Source of the DNA: Alphaproteobacteria bacterium
GTDB taxonomy: Bacteria > Pseudomonadota > Alphaproteobacteria > JANQMY01
DNA length: 64,000 bases
Direction of reading: 5' to 3'
NCBI GenBank assembly: GCA_028289425.1
Contig: JANQPL010000001.1
Location: 62,001-126,000, forward strand
Shown: positions 53,107 to 60,929 of the stretch, in pieces
Position numbering within the stretch: position 1 is the first letter of the stretch
Layout of the letters: the number at the start of each line of letters is the position of its first letter
Program-made: the position numbers and the translations under genes
The notes under the pieces: generated by a model
The model's database searches: none
What the model was told of the DNA's origin: nothing
Seen by the model: only the letters and a program-made list of their open reading frames with translations

Positions 53107-54003
53107 TCATGAATCCCATTGCTCTTGAAGGTAGGCGCCCGCCCGGCCAAGAGCCTGCTTGGCTTCGGGCAACAAGGCTGTAAATCCGTGCCAGACATGC
53201 ACCATTTCAGGCCATACTTCGAGAGTGACATTCACACCTGCCCGACGCGCACGCCTATCCAAAGTCAGGGAATCATCCAGCAACACTTCGCACGACCCCA
53301 CTTGTATGAGCATGGGGGGAAGTTCCACAAAGTTTCCGTAGACGGGTGATGCACGAGGGTCTTTTGCGTCTCCATCACCTAAGTATTGGGCCGCCGACAT
53401 TCGAACGACTTGAGGATGGACGATCGGATCGGACCTTCGCTGAGAAACATAACTTTGGCCCGAGCATGTTAAGTCGGTCCACGGACTAAAAAGAACGGCT
53501 GCCGAACATGTCGGCAGCCGTTGGTCACGCGCACAAAAGAGGACAGAAAGGGCGAGCCCTCCCCCCGCTGAATCCCCGGCGATTGCAAATTGCTGGCCCG
53601 ACGCGTGAAACGTCAGCGCCTCGTAAACCGAGACCGCATCTTCAACGGCCGCTGGGAATGGATTCTCGGGGGCAAGCCTGTAGTCGACTGCCAGAACCCG
53701 GGCCTTCGCTCCACGCGCCAATTCTCCAATGAGCGCGCGATGTGTTCGGGGCGCTCCAGCAATATACCCGCCACCATGGGTGTAGTAGATCACACGATCA
53801 TCGCGGGCTTCGGGTGTATAAACCCACTCACACTCAACACCGCCAAGGTTGGCCTGCTCAAAACTGACATCCGCTGCCGGAGGGTGGCTGGTTACGAATT
53901 GCTCCATTCCGCCACGCCGATCAGCAAGCGTCAGGCTGTTTGGGTCAGGTCTTGCCTTCAGCAGCTCCCGAAGCTCGTTGATCGGTGTGTCCTGTTTCAT
54001 CAT
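53107..54003 (-). CDS. Hormone-sensitive-lipase-family esterase
   Basis: A 298-residue esterase of the HSL (bacterial family IV) type. The oxyanion motif HGGGY is at 76-80 and the nucleophile elbow G-D-S145-A-G-G at 143-148. An Asp (near 242) and the His in VHVWHGF near 270 complete the triad. It lacks a signal peptide, so it is cytoplasmic. It lies 31 bases after the TonB receptor gene, suggesting that imported ester substrates are cut here. A 12-bp inverted repeat lies inside the coding sequence (53494-53522). Confidence 0.92.
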   Translation of the reverse strand: MMKQDTPINELRELLKARPDPNSLTLADRRGGMEQFVTSHPPAADVSFEQANLGGVECEWVYTPEARDDRVIYYTHGGGYIAGAPRTHRALIGELARGAKARVLAVDYRLAPENPFPAAVEDAVSVYEALTFHASGQQFAIAGDSAGGGLALSVLFCARDQRLPTCSAAVLFSPWTDLTCSGQSYVSQRRSDPIVHPQVVRMSAAQYLGDGDAKDPRASPVYGNFVELPPMLIQVGSCEVLLDDSLTLDRRARRAGVNVTLEVWPEMVHVWHGFTALLPEAKQALGRAGAYLQEQWDS

Positions 54004-54034
54004 TCAGACTTGGATCGATTGATTCGTAGGTGCC

Positions 54035-56374
54035 CTACAACTTGACGTCGACAGTGACAGTCACCGTCCGAGGATTGGTCAAGAAGGCATTGAAACTTCC
54101 GGCCTGGAGTATCGCGTCAAATTGGAACTGTGGTTGCGTAACATCAGCGAGATTTGATCCGGCAATCATGATGCCCCAACGGTCGTCTGCGGAGCGGATG
54201 CCGGCCGATGCACCAATTAGTCCGTAAGCGTCAATTTCCGCTTCGGGTGTCAGCGAACTCACCGTAATCTGATCGCCTCTCCAATCGAAGTTGAAATTGA
54301 ACAAGCCGCGATAGTTTGTGTTCGGTATCGAACGGTCGACGTTCAACGCTCCGTTAAAACGGAATGCCGGGGCCGCAGGCAATGTGCGTCCGCTAAACGC
54401 GTCTAACGCTGACACACCTGTTGCAGGATTAATATCATTCGGATTGAGATTGTCGGCGAAAGCGGCATCGAGATAGGTCCAGTTGAAGTCGAACGTGACA
54501 CCTTCTGTCAGAAAACTACTTGATTCAAACTCGACGCCCTTGCTGGTCAGACGGTCTGCATTCAGAACAATGAAGCCTGCACCAGTGAACGAAGAAATTT
54601 GAAATCCGCTATAGTCAGAGAAAAAACCGGTTAGGTTCAACCGCGTTCTTCCGCCAAACAGACTGGACTTAAAGCCAAGCTCATAGGCATTGACAAATTC
54701 GCCATCAAATTCGGAGTTGTCCTGCAATGTACCTGACGAGAGGCTTACCGACTCGCGGTCAAGGTTGATTCCCCCAGTTTTATAACCACGCGAATAGCTG
54801 GCATACATGCTTACGCTATCCGTAATGTCGAAACTCAAGGCAGCCGTTCCCGTGACCTCGGATTCATCATGGGAGTCGACATTGAAACTCTGATTGTCAC
54901 ACAAAACAGTCAACACGGCACCGAGAGCGGCGCATCTAGGATCATTGACAATGGTCCCAACAGGCGCCCCGTTAAAAATCGCGCCGCCTTTCTTCTTGGT
55001 GTTGCTGTAACGAACACCGCCCGTAAATGCCAAGCGTTCGGTTATGTTAAATGTATTGTGAGTAAAGAAGGCGAACGCTCGGCTTTCAGTAGACGCGTTT
55101 TCCTGTATACCAAAGCCGTCCAGCGGCAGGACTGCGGGACTAATACCAAACGCGATATTTGCATCAGCCCCCAGTCCGACGAAAGATTCGAACAACAAAT
55201 CTTCCTGGAAGAAGTAGCCGCCAACGAGCCAATCCAGATCACGCCATGTTCCTGCGTATCGAACTTCCTGGACGATGGTATCATAGCCGTTGGCTTCCGG
55301 ATTGTCTGCCAAAAGTGTGAATGCAGCCGAGTCAAGATCTCTGAATCGCCTGGAAATATATTCTCTATACGAACTAATAGAGGTTACGGTTCCTGGCCCG
55401 ATGTCCCAGTTCAATTCGGCTGTCACGCCCCAATCGCTGATCTCTTCGCTCGGCAATGTGTTGAGTTGTGTTGCGCGCCGGAGTGTGGTGTTACTTGGAA
55501 CGAATGCGCCGATCGCGGTAAGCAACGCAGTGTTGCCCGGCCCTGTAAATGACGGAACGGAAACAACTCCAACCTCATCGATCTTGGAAAAATCACCGAT
55601 AACAAGAACACTGAACGTATCGGTCGGCTCGAAGAGCAACTGGCCGCGAATCGAGTAACGATTGCGGTCATTTACCAAATTCTCTTCAGCAACAGCCCCC
55701 GAGGGCCCCGGCGCGAGCAGGTCGAGAGTCCCGTCCCGACGCGTATGAATCCCTGCCAAGCGAAAGGCTAAGTTGTCGGTAATGGGCCCAGTGATAGCGC
55801 CCTTGCCGCGAAACAAATCAAACGAGCCATAGGATGCCGACAGATCCGCACCAAACTCAAACTCCGGCCGTTTGGTTATGAGATGTACGACGCCTGCAGA
55901 AGTGTTCTTGCCAAACAGCGTGCCCTGTGGGCCACGCAGAACCTCAATTCTTTCGATATCGAGAAAGTCGCCTAACACCTGTCCACTGCGGCTTCGTGTG
56001 ACGCCATCGACCACGACGCCAACCGCCGGCTCAAATCCTGGGTTGACGGCACTGCTTTGAATGCCCCGAATACCAATAGGTGTCTGGCTGGAATTCCCAA
56101 GTGGATTAATGGAAATGCTGGGCACCAGCGCATTGAGGTTTTCCACCTCCGCAAAGCCACGCTCATCGAGCGTCTGACCCGAAACCGCGCTGACCGCCAC
56201 GGGCACATCCTGCAGCGATTGTTCTTTTTTGGTCGCCGTGACCATAATCTCATCAAGGTAGCCACCGCTGCCCGCGGATGTTCCATCCTGAGCGAACGCA
56301 CTACCATGAACGGCAAATGAAGAAACGGCGGCCAGCAGTACCGCCCGAAATGACACTTTCCCTGTGAAGTGCAT
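54035..56374 (-). CDS. TonB-dependent outer-membrane receptor (ester/ketone block)
   Basis: A 779-residue receptor. A signal peptide (MHFTGKVSFRAVLLAAVSSF, cleaved near AFAQ), TonB box DEIMVTATKKE, plug (ERIEVLRGPQGTLFGKNTSA) and a 22-strand barrel ending VTVTVDVKL are present. ATG 56374 has GGGAGG upstream; an in-frame start 48 bases earlier is less likely. It heads an operon with the HSL esterase, CMD-like protein, acyl-CoA ligase and SnoaL-like protein. The imported compound is probably hydrophobic and ester-bearing, inferred from these partners. Confidence 0.93.
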   Translation of the reverse strand: MHFTGKVSFRAVLLAAVSSFAVHGSAFAQDGTSAGSGGYLDEIMVTATKKEQSLQDVPVAVSAVSGQTLDERGFAEVENLNALVPSISINPLGNSSQTPIGIRGIQSSAVNPGFEPAVGVVVDGVTRSRSGQVLGDFLDIERIEVLRGPQGTLFGKNTSAGVVHLITKRPEFEFGADLSASYGSFDLFRGKGAITGPITDNLAFRLAGIHTRRDGTLDLLAPGPSGAVAEENLVNDRNRYSIRGQLLFEPTDTFSVLVIGDFSKIDEVGVVSVPSFTGPGNTALLTAIGAFVPSNTTLRRATQLNTLPSEEISDWGVTAELNWDIGPGTVTSISSYREYISRRFRDLDSAAFTLLADNPEANGYDTIVQEVRYAGTWRDLDWLVGGYFFQEDLLFESFVGLGADANIAFGISPAVLPLDGFGIQENASTESRAFAFFTHNTFNITERLAFTGGVRYSNTKKKGGAIFNGAPVGTIVNDPRCAALGAVLTVLCDNQSFNVDSHDESEVTGTAALSFDITDSVSMYASYSRGYKTGGINLDRESVSLSSGTLQDNSEFDGEFVNAYELGFKSSLFGGRTRLNLTGFFSDYSGFQISSFTGAGFIVLNADRLTSKGVEFESSSFLTEGVTFDFNWTYLDAAFADNLNPNDINPATGVSALDAFSGRTLPAAPAFRFNGALNVDRSIPNTNYRGLFNFNFDWRGDQITVSSLTPEAEIDAYGLIGASAGIRSADDRWGIMIAGSNLADVTQPQFQFDAILQAGSFNAFLTNPRTVTVTVDVKL

Positions 56375-56973
56375 AACCACACCCTCCCCAACGCGACCGG
56401 GGTTTATTCCCTCTTCGGTCATGGGAGAACGCTAGTACGCAGACGGACAATTCACCAATTTTAAGATTTTTCCGAATCTTATTCATTTCATGAATATGTT
56501 GTTCGACCAAATCCAGCCTCGACGCCACCCGGCGCACTAGTTTGTCTCGCAGAATTTATGTATTGGAAAAAGTTGACCAGCTTTCCAACGCAACCGACTC
56601 AGAACTGCGCGTCGCCGTACAGCTTGAAAAAACACTAGTCTTCTGTGAGAAGGCAGTCTCGAGACCGCAAGAACCGTGAGTACCAAGGGTGAATCCAAGT
56701 ATCGGATTCCAAAAGAACAAATCTTCCCACTCGTAAGAAGAGAAAAGTACGCTCACCTCTGCCCCATCGCCGGCGCCTTCGCGAAACCCTTTCTCCTGGT
56801 TGGGCGCCGGTGCAGGGCACTGTTGCATGGGTGGCAGTCCGGGCGACCGTCCAAAAGGCCAGCGCTGCCTGGCGTGCGCTTCCCCTTCCAGCATCAATTA
56901 CGAACCCTGAAGAGCGAGGTATCACCAAACTGAACAATCCTTCCGACCCAATCTGGTCAAGACTGCGTTCAGT
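56375..56973. other. Regulatory and gene-free region upstream of the TonB receptor
   Basis: About 600 bases with no supported gene, only weak overlapping frames. It contains the perfect odd-length dyad TATTCAT-TTC-ATGAATA (56480-56496), about 105 bases before the receptor start, and next to it AAGATT-N6-AATCTT (56463-56480). The dyad resembles the 31.6 and 34.9 kb motifs in sequence but not in spacing. The 56.55-56.95 kb part may hold decayed coding DNA. Confidence 0.45.
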
Positions 56974-58161
56974 TTACAACTCCGCACCCAACCATTCCGC
57001 CGCGAAGTCGGCGGTCTCTTCAAGTGCCGGCGCCAAATTGTCGACGTTACCGCTTTCGACGCCGCCGTCGACGGTTTCGAAGATGCGAAGTTCCGAGTAG
57101 GAGCAGTTGACAGCTTTCGTCTCAATCAGCCGCGCATGATCAGCGGGCACGTTACGATCCTTCGATCCATGCAGTATCAACAACGGACACTCAACTTGTG
57201 AAATGGCGTCTTCCAGAGAGAATTCCTCGCTTACTGTGAGTAATTCCCAAGGCGACCCTAAACCGAACTCTGCTGCCATTTGATCCAGTTGGTTTTGCTC
57301 ATGGACGGCAAGGCTATGAGGGTCAGCTTTCCACTTGTTTAAGACAGCGCCCTGCCATTGTTTCAAGGAGTAAAACGCGCTCCAACTCACACACATTCGA
57401 ATCTTTTTTTCGAATGCCGCCGCGCGCATCGCATAAAACGCACCCAGACCAAGGCCAATGATCCCGATCCTTTCACCGTCCACGTCCTTCCGGCATTGCA
57501 GATAGTCGGCGGCCGAGCGGATAAACGTTTCGGCGTCGCGGCGAGGACCGAGACCCTTCTTGAACCTTGCAAAACCGGAGCCAGGATGATCCCACAAAAG
57601 AACAGAGATTCCGCGGCGATTGAGCGTGTCGGTAAGTCCATTCAGATAAGCCCATTCGAACGATGTGTTCATATCGTTGCAAACGATAACGGTGGGGGCC
57701 GGTTGATCGTGTTCTTGGGTTGGACAAAAAAGCGCCGGCAACTGCTTCCCTTCGAATTTCACGGTAGAGACTTTGTCGGTCCATCGGGCAAATTTGATGC
57801 CATCAAGAAATACCGTTCGCTTCTGGTTGAAATAGTGCTCCTTGCGAAGATCGCGATAGTCGGCTGCTGACTCTGCGATCATGTAGTGTACCGCCGCGCG
57901 AATGAGTTTGTTGCCGGCCGATCGATTACGTCCTTTCTTAAGGTCAATCTGGGCTTGGTGTCGCAAGCGAGCCGCGACGTCCGTCCACCCAAACAACCAA
58001 GCGTCATGAACCTCGGGATCGTTTTCTGATTTTCCATTTTCCATGAGGCGCACCACATTCGATACAGAATCCACTGCATCGCCAATTGTCGCTCCGGAAT
58101 TGATGGCGTTTGAGAAGCACACCTTCATCCAAGTGCTATTCGGCGGAAAATCGATCAACAT
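56974..58161 (-). CDS. Alpha/beta hydrolase-fold protein, apparent pseudoenzyme paralogue
   Basis: A 395-residue protein, gaplessly co-linear with the hydrolase at 59721-60908 and starting similarly (MLIDFPPN against MLIDYLPD). Both have an N-terminal helical cap and the hydrolase fold typical of 2,6-dihydroxypseudooxynicotine-hydrolase-like enzymes. Here the nucleophile elbow reads G-L-G238-L-G instead of G-G-S-F-G, and the later GGEHHCN reads GGVESGN, so Ser and His are missing; an Asp in HGSKDRNVP remains. Loss of catalysis is inferred from these residues. ATG 58161 is chosen because it matches the paralogue. It follows the MFS gene by 96 bases. Confidence 0.85.
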   Translation of the reverse strand: MLIDFPPNSTWMKVCFSNAINSGATIGDAVDSVSNVVRLMENGKSENDPEVHDAWLFGWTDVAARLRHQAQIDLKKGRNRSAGNKLIRAAVHYMIAESAADYRDLRKEHYFNQKRTVFLDGIKFARWTDKVSTVKFEGKQLPALFCPTQEHDQPAPTVIVCNDMNTSFEWAYLNGLTDTLNRRGISVLLWDHPGSGFARFKKGLGPRRDAETFIRSAADYLQCRKDVDGERIGIIGLGLGAFYAMRAAAFEKKIRMCVSWSAFYSLKQWQGAVLNKWKADPHSLAVHEQNQLDQMAAEFGLGSPWELLTVSEEFSLEDAISQVECPLLILHGSKDRNVPADHARLIETKAVNCSYSELRIFETVDGGVESGNVDNLAPALEETADFAAEWLGAEL

Positions 58162-58257
58162 CCTAATCGTCCGGGCACCTGATCGGCTGTATGGCAATTA
58201 AAATCAGGGTCCACATGCTAATCACTATGGATACCGCCTACCAAGCAACCGGCAACC

Positions 58258-59724
58258 CTATTCTTCATACCGCTCTTTATACCGATCAACCATTGCCTCA
58301 TAGGGCTGGGCTGCGCGCGAGAAACAGAAGATAGCGACGGGCAGGAAGATAGCAGCCGTTAGCGCAATGGAATATTTGACCAACTGAGCATCGCCAAACA
58401 GAAAGTCCGTAAAGAGCGCAATGACGGTCGGCCCAACCGCATAGCCAAAGACGGACAAGAAGAACAGATAGACTGCGTAGACCATCCCCCTCATGTCGCC
58501 GGGGGTGATGGAATGCAAAGCTGCCGGGGACAAGGCAATCGGCATGCTGAGGAAAAATCCGGAAATACCCGTAAAGAACAGTGCGAGCCAGACGTTTGGC
58601 ATGAGCGTATTGATGATGGCCGGCACCGCACCAAGACAAAGACTCAGGAAAATGACGCGGACAATGGCGTCTTTACGGCCCTGTGCCTGCAATCGTTCCA
58701 CCCACCAGCCAGCGGTGTAAACGCCCGATACCCCCGCAACCATGATGATCGTGCCGGTTACATAGCCGACCGACTCCGCGCTCCAGCCGAAGGTACGCAT
58801 GTAGAAAGACGGTGACCAGGCGCCCGAACCTACCAACACCAACCCGGCCGCCGCCATGCCCACAATATGCAAGCGGAAATAGGACAGACCGTCCACGAAG
58901 AGATACTTGAACACATCTCTCAGGCTCACCGCCGATTTGTCGGACGCGGCCGTGTCACGCCGTGGCGGCTCTTTGATGGTGAGGAAAAACAGAGCGAGCA
59001 GCATTCCCGGAATGCCGGCCACCAGAAAAGCTGCCTGCCAGGAAAAAATGCTCCCCAAAAAGGGTACGATCACGGTTTCATTGTCAGACACGAAATCGAC
59101 AATGGCGCCGCCGCCAATGAGCGCCAGGCCGTTGCCGGCATAGATGCCCAATGCATAAAGTGCCACCGGCCGCGCCATGCGTTCGCGGGGAAAGTAGTTG
59201 CTGATGAGGGAATTCGCCGCAGGAGAGAGGCCCGCCTCACCCACGCCAACACCGACGCGTGTAACGAACAGTTGGATGAAGTTATTGGCGCCCGCCGCTG
59301 CCGCCGTCATGAGGCTCCACACAAACACACAGACACCGGCGATCGTTCGCCGGTTCGACGTGTCCGCCAGCCTACCGAAAACCAATCCCAGGAAGACGTA
59401 GAAGAGGCTGAAGGCAAATCCGTGCAGCAGGCTGACTTGGGTGTCGTTCAGCGAAAGGTCGCGTTTGATCGGATCAAACAGAAGCGTCAATAGCATGCGA
59501 TCGATCATCGACAAGGTGAACGCAACTGTGAGAAGGATCACCACATACCAAGCGTAAGTTTCACTGCGCCAAGCGAACGCCGAGCTGGTATCGGACACAT
59601 CCGGTCCGACGCCGGCTACAGAGGCACCGCTTGATTGAGCTTTACCCACCCCCTCGGTCTCAGGCGGCGGTGCCGCTGCCGGGGTGTTATTCGCAGGGGG
59701 TGGCCCCTTGGGTTCTGTCGTCAC
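58258..59724 (-). CDS. MFS transporter, Spinster-like
   Basis: A 488-residue major-facilitator protein. It has a Pro/Ala-rich cytoplasmic leader (about 1-48), then 12 spans starting YAWYVVILLTVAFTLSMIDR. Characteristic signatures are SLLHGFAFSLFYVFLGLVFG and GVGVGEAGLSPAANSLISNY (the Spinster-like subgroup, often carrying aromatic or hydrophobic acids and steroids). The GTG start at 59724 overlaps the stop of the active hydrolase (GTGA). It lies between the two paralogous hydrolases, downstream of the TonB receptor, so it probably imports or exports the same compound or its product. Confidence 0.92.
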   Translation of the reverse strand: MTTEPKGPPPANNTPAAAPPPETEGVGKAQSSGASVAGVGPDVSDTSSAFAWRSETYAWYVVILLTVAFTLSMIDRMLLTLLFDPIKRDLSLNDTQVSLLHGFAFSLFYVFLGLVFGRLADTSNRRTIAGVCVFVWSLMTAAAAGANNFIQLFVTRVGVGVGEAGLSPAANSLISNYFPRERMARPVALYALGIYAGNGLALIGGGAIVDFVSDNETVIVPFLGSIFSWQAAFLVAGIPGMLLALFFLTIKEPPRRDTAASDKSAVSLRDVFKYLFVDGLSYFRLHIVGMAAAGLVLVGSGAWSPSFYMRTFGWSAESVGYVTGTIIMVAGVSGVYTAGWWVERLQAQGRKDAIVRVIFLSLCLGAVPAIINTLMPNVWLALFFTGISGFFLSMPIALSPAALHSITPGDMRGMVYAVYLFFLSVFGYAVGPTVIALFTDFLFGDAQLVKYSIALTAAIFLPVAIFCFSRAAQPYEAMVDRYKERYEE

Positions 59725-60908
59725 AAAGAACCCCCGAGATGTTCGGCCGCAAAATCGCCCATTTCTTCAAGCGCCGACGCGAGGCTGTCCAAGTTGCAGT
59801 GATGTTCACCACCGTCCGAAGGCTCGTACACGGACAGTTCAGCGTGTTTGCTGTTGACGGCCCGATCCACCGTCATCTTAGCCGACTCGAGGGGGACTTG
59901 AACATCATTGGACCCATGCACCACCAAAAGTGGGCATGTCACTTTGTCGATGGCGAGATCCAATGTGAAGTTTTCGCTTTTCGCTCTCAAGTCATCCAGC
60001 GACTCCGCGCCAAAACGGGCAAGCAGCTCGTGCACGATGTTCTGCTCGTAGGGGCTCAAACTTTCCCGATCGCTTTCCCACTTTTCAAGAAACCCCGAGT
60101 CCATCAGGTTGGTCGAATAGAATGCCCCCCAGCAGATACAGACCTTGATCCGATCGTCAAAGGCCGCCGCTCGGGGCGCATAGTAACCACCAAAGCTTCC
60201 CCCGGCCACGCCCAAGCGGGTGCGGTCCACATCGGGTCGGCTTTCAAGGTGGTCCAGCGCCGCTTTGACGAACGTTTCCGAGTCATAACGATGGAACATC
60301 TTGTGCTTGAATCGGGCCACACCGGAACCGGGATGATCCCATACCAACACGGAGATCCCGCGGTCGTTTAGGGCTTTTGTCAGCCCTCCCGTAAAACACC
60401 ATTCCAAGTGCGTGTGCATCCCGTTGCAAAAGACAACGGTCGGCGCGGGACCATCGACTCCTTGCGCCGGTGAAAAGACCCCCGGAAGCCGAACACCTTC
60501 GAAGTCGATGGACACTTGCTCGTCTGGGCGGCCCGACACTTCGATCGCTTGGAGGGTCAGCGCGCGCATTTGATCGAAGATCTGCTCTTTACGCGGATCC
60601 TTATCTTGGGCAATGACCTCGGCGATGCTGTATTGGACCGAGGCCCTCATGAGCTTCTCTCCTGCAGACTTCTTTCGTCCCTTTTTCAGATCTTCATCAG
60701 CCTGCCGGCTCAGCCGCTCCCCAATGCGAATCCACCCATTGATCCAAGCCTCTTTGACTTCCTGGTCGGCTTCGGTCTTCCCATTTGCCATCAGCTCTCG
60801 CACTTCCACCATGGATTCCGCAGCATCGCCGATCGTGGCACCACAGTTAATGGCATTGGAGAAATGGAAGTTCATCCAATAATTGTCGGGGAGGTAATCG
60901 ATCAGCAT
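59721..60908 (-). CDS. Alpha/beta hydrolase (2,6-dihydroxypseudooxynicotine-hydrolase-like fold)
   Basis: A 395-residue hydrolase. A helical cap (residues ~1-125) precedes the alpha/beta domain: the conserved VLVWDHPGSGVARF, the nucleophile elbow G236-G-S238-F-G, the Asp in HGSNDVQVPL and the His-containing GGEHHCNLDS near 366-375. It may cleave a C-C or ester bond in the cytoplasm. The substrate is unknown. It is coupled to the MFS gene (GTGA overlap) and lies 21 bases downstream of the TonB receptor. Confidence 0.88.
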   Translation of the reverse strand: MLIDYLPDNYWMNFHFSNAINCGATIGDAAESMVEVRELMANGKTEADQEVKEAWINGWIRIGERLSRQADEDLKKGRKKSAGEKLMRASVQYSIAEVIAQDKDPRKEQIFDQMRALTLQAIEVSGRPDEQVSIDFEGVRLPGVFSPAQGVDGPAPTVVFCNGMHTHLEWCFTGGLTKALNDRGISVLVWDHPGSGVARFKHKMFHRYDSETFVKAALDHLESRPDVDRTRLGVAGGSFGGYYAPRAAAFDDRIKVCICWGAFYSTNLMDSGFLEKWESDRESLSPYEQNIVHELLARFGAESLDDLRAKSENFTLDLAIDKVTCPLLVVHGSNDVQVPLESAKMTVDRAVNSKHAELSVYEPSDGGEHHCNLDSLASALEEMGDFAAEHLGGSL

Positions 60909-60929
60909 GCTCTATTGCTCCGTTGCACT

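Noticed and set aside
56676-56933. Weak frames in the region upstream of the pseudo-hydrolase gene
   Set aside because: Overlapping frames on both strands, no ribosome-binding site and no recognisable domain; possibly decayed DNA, so only noted as gene-free.
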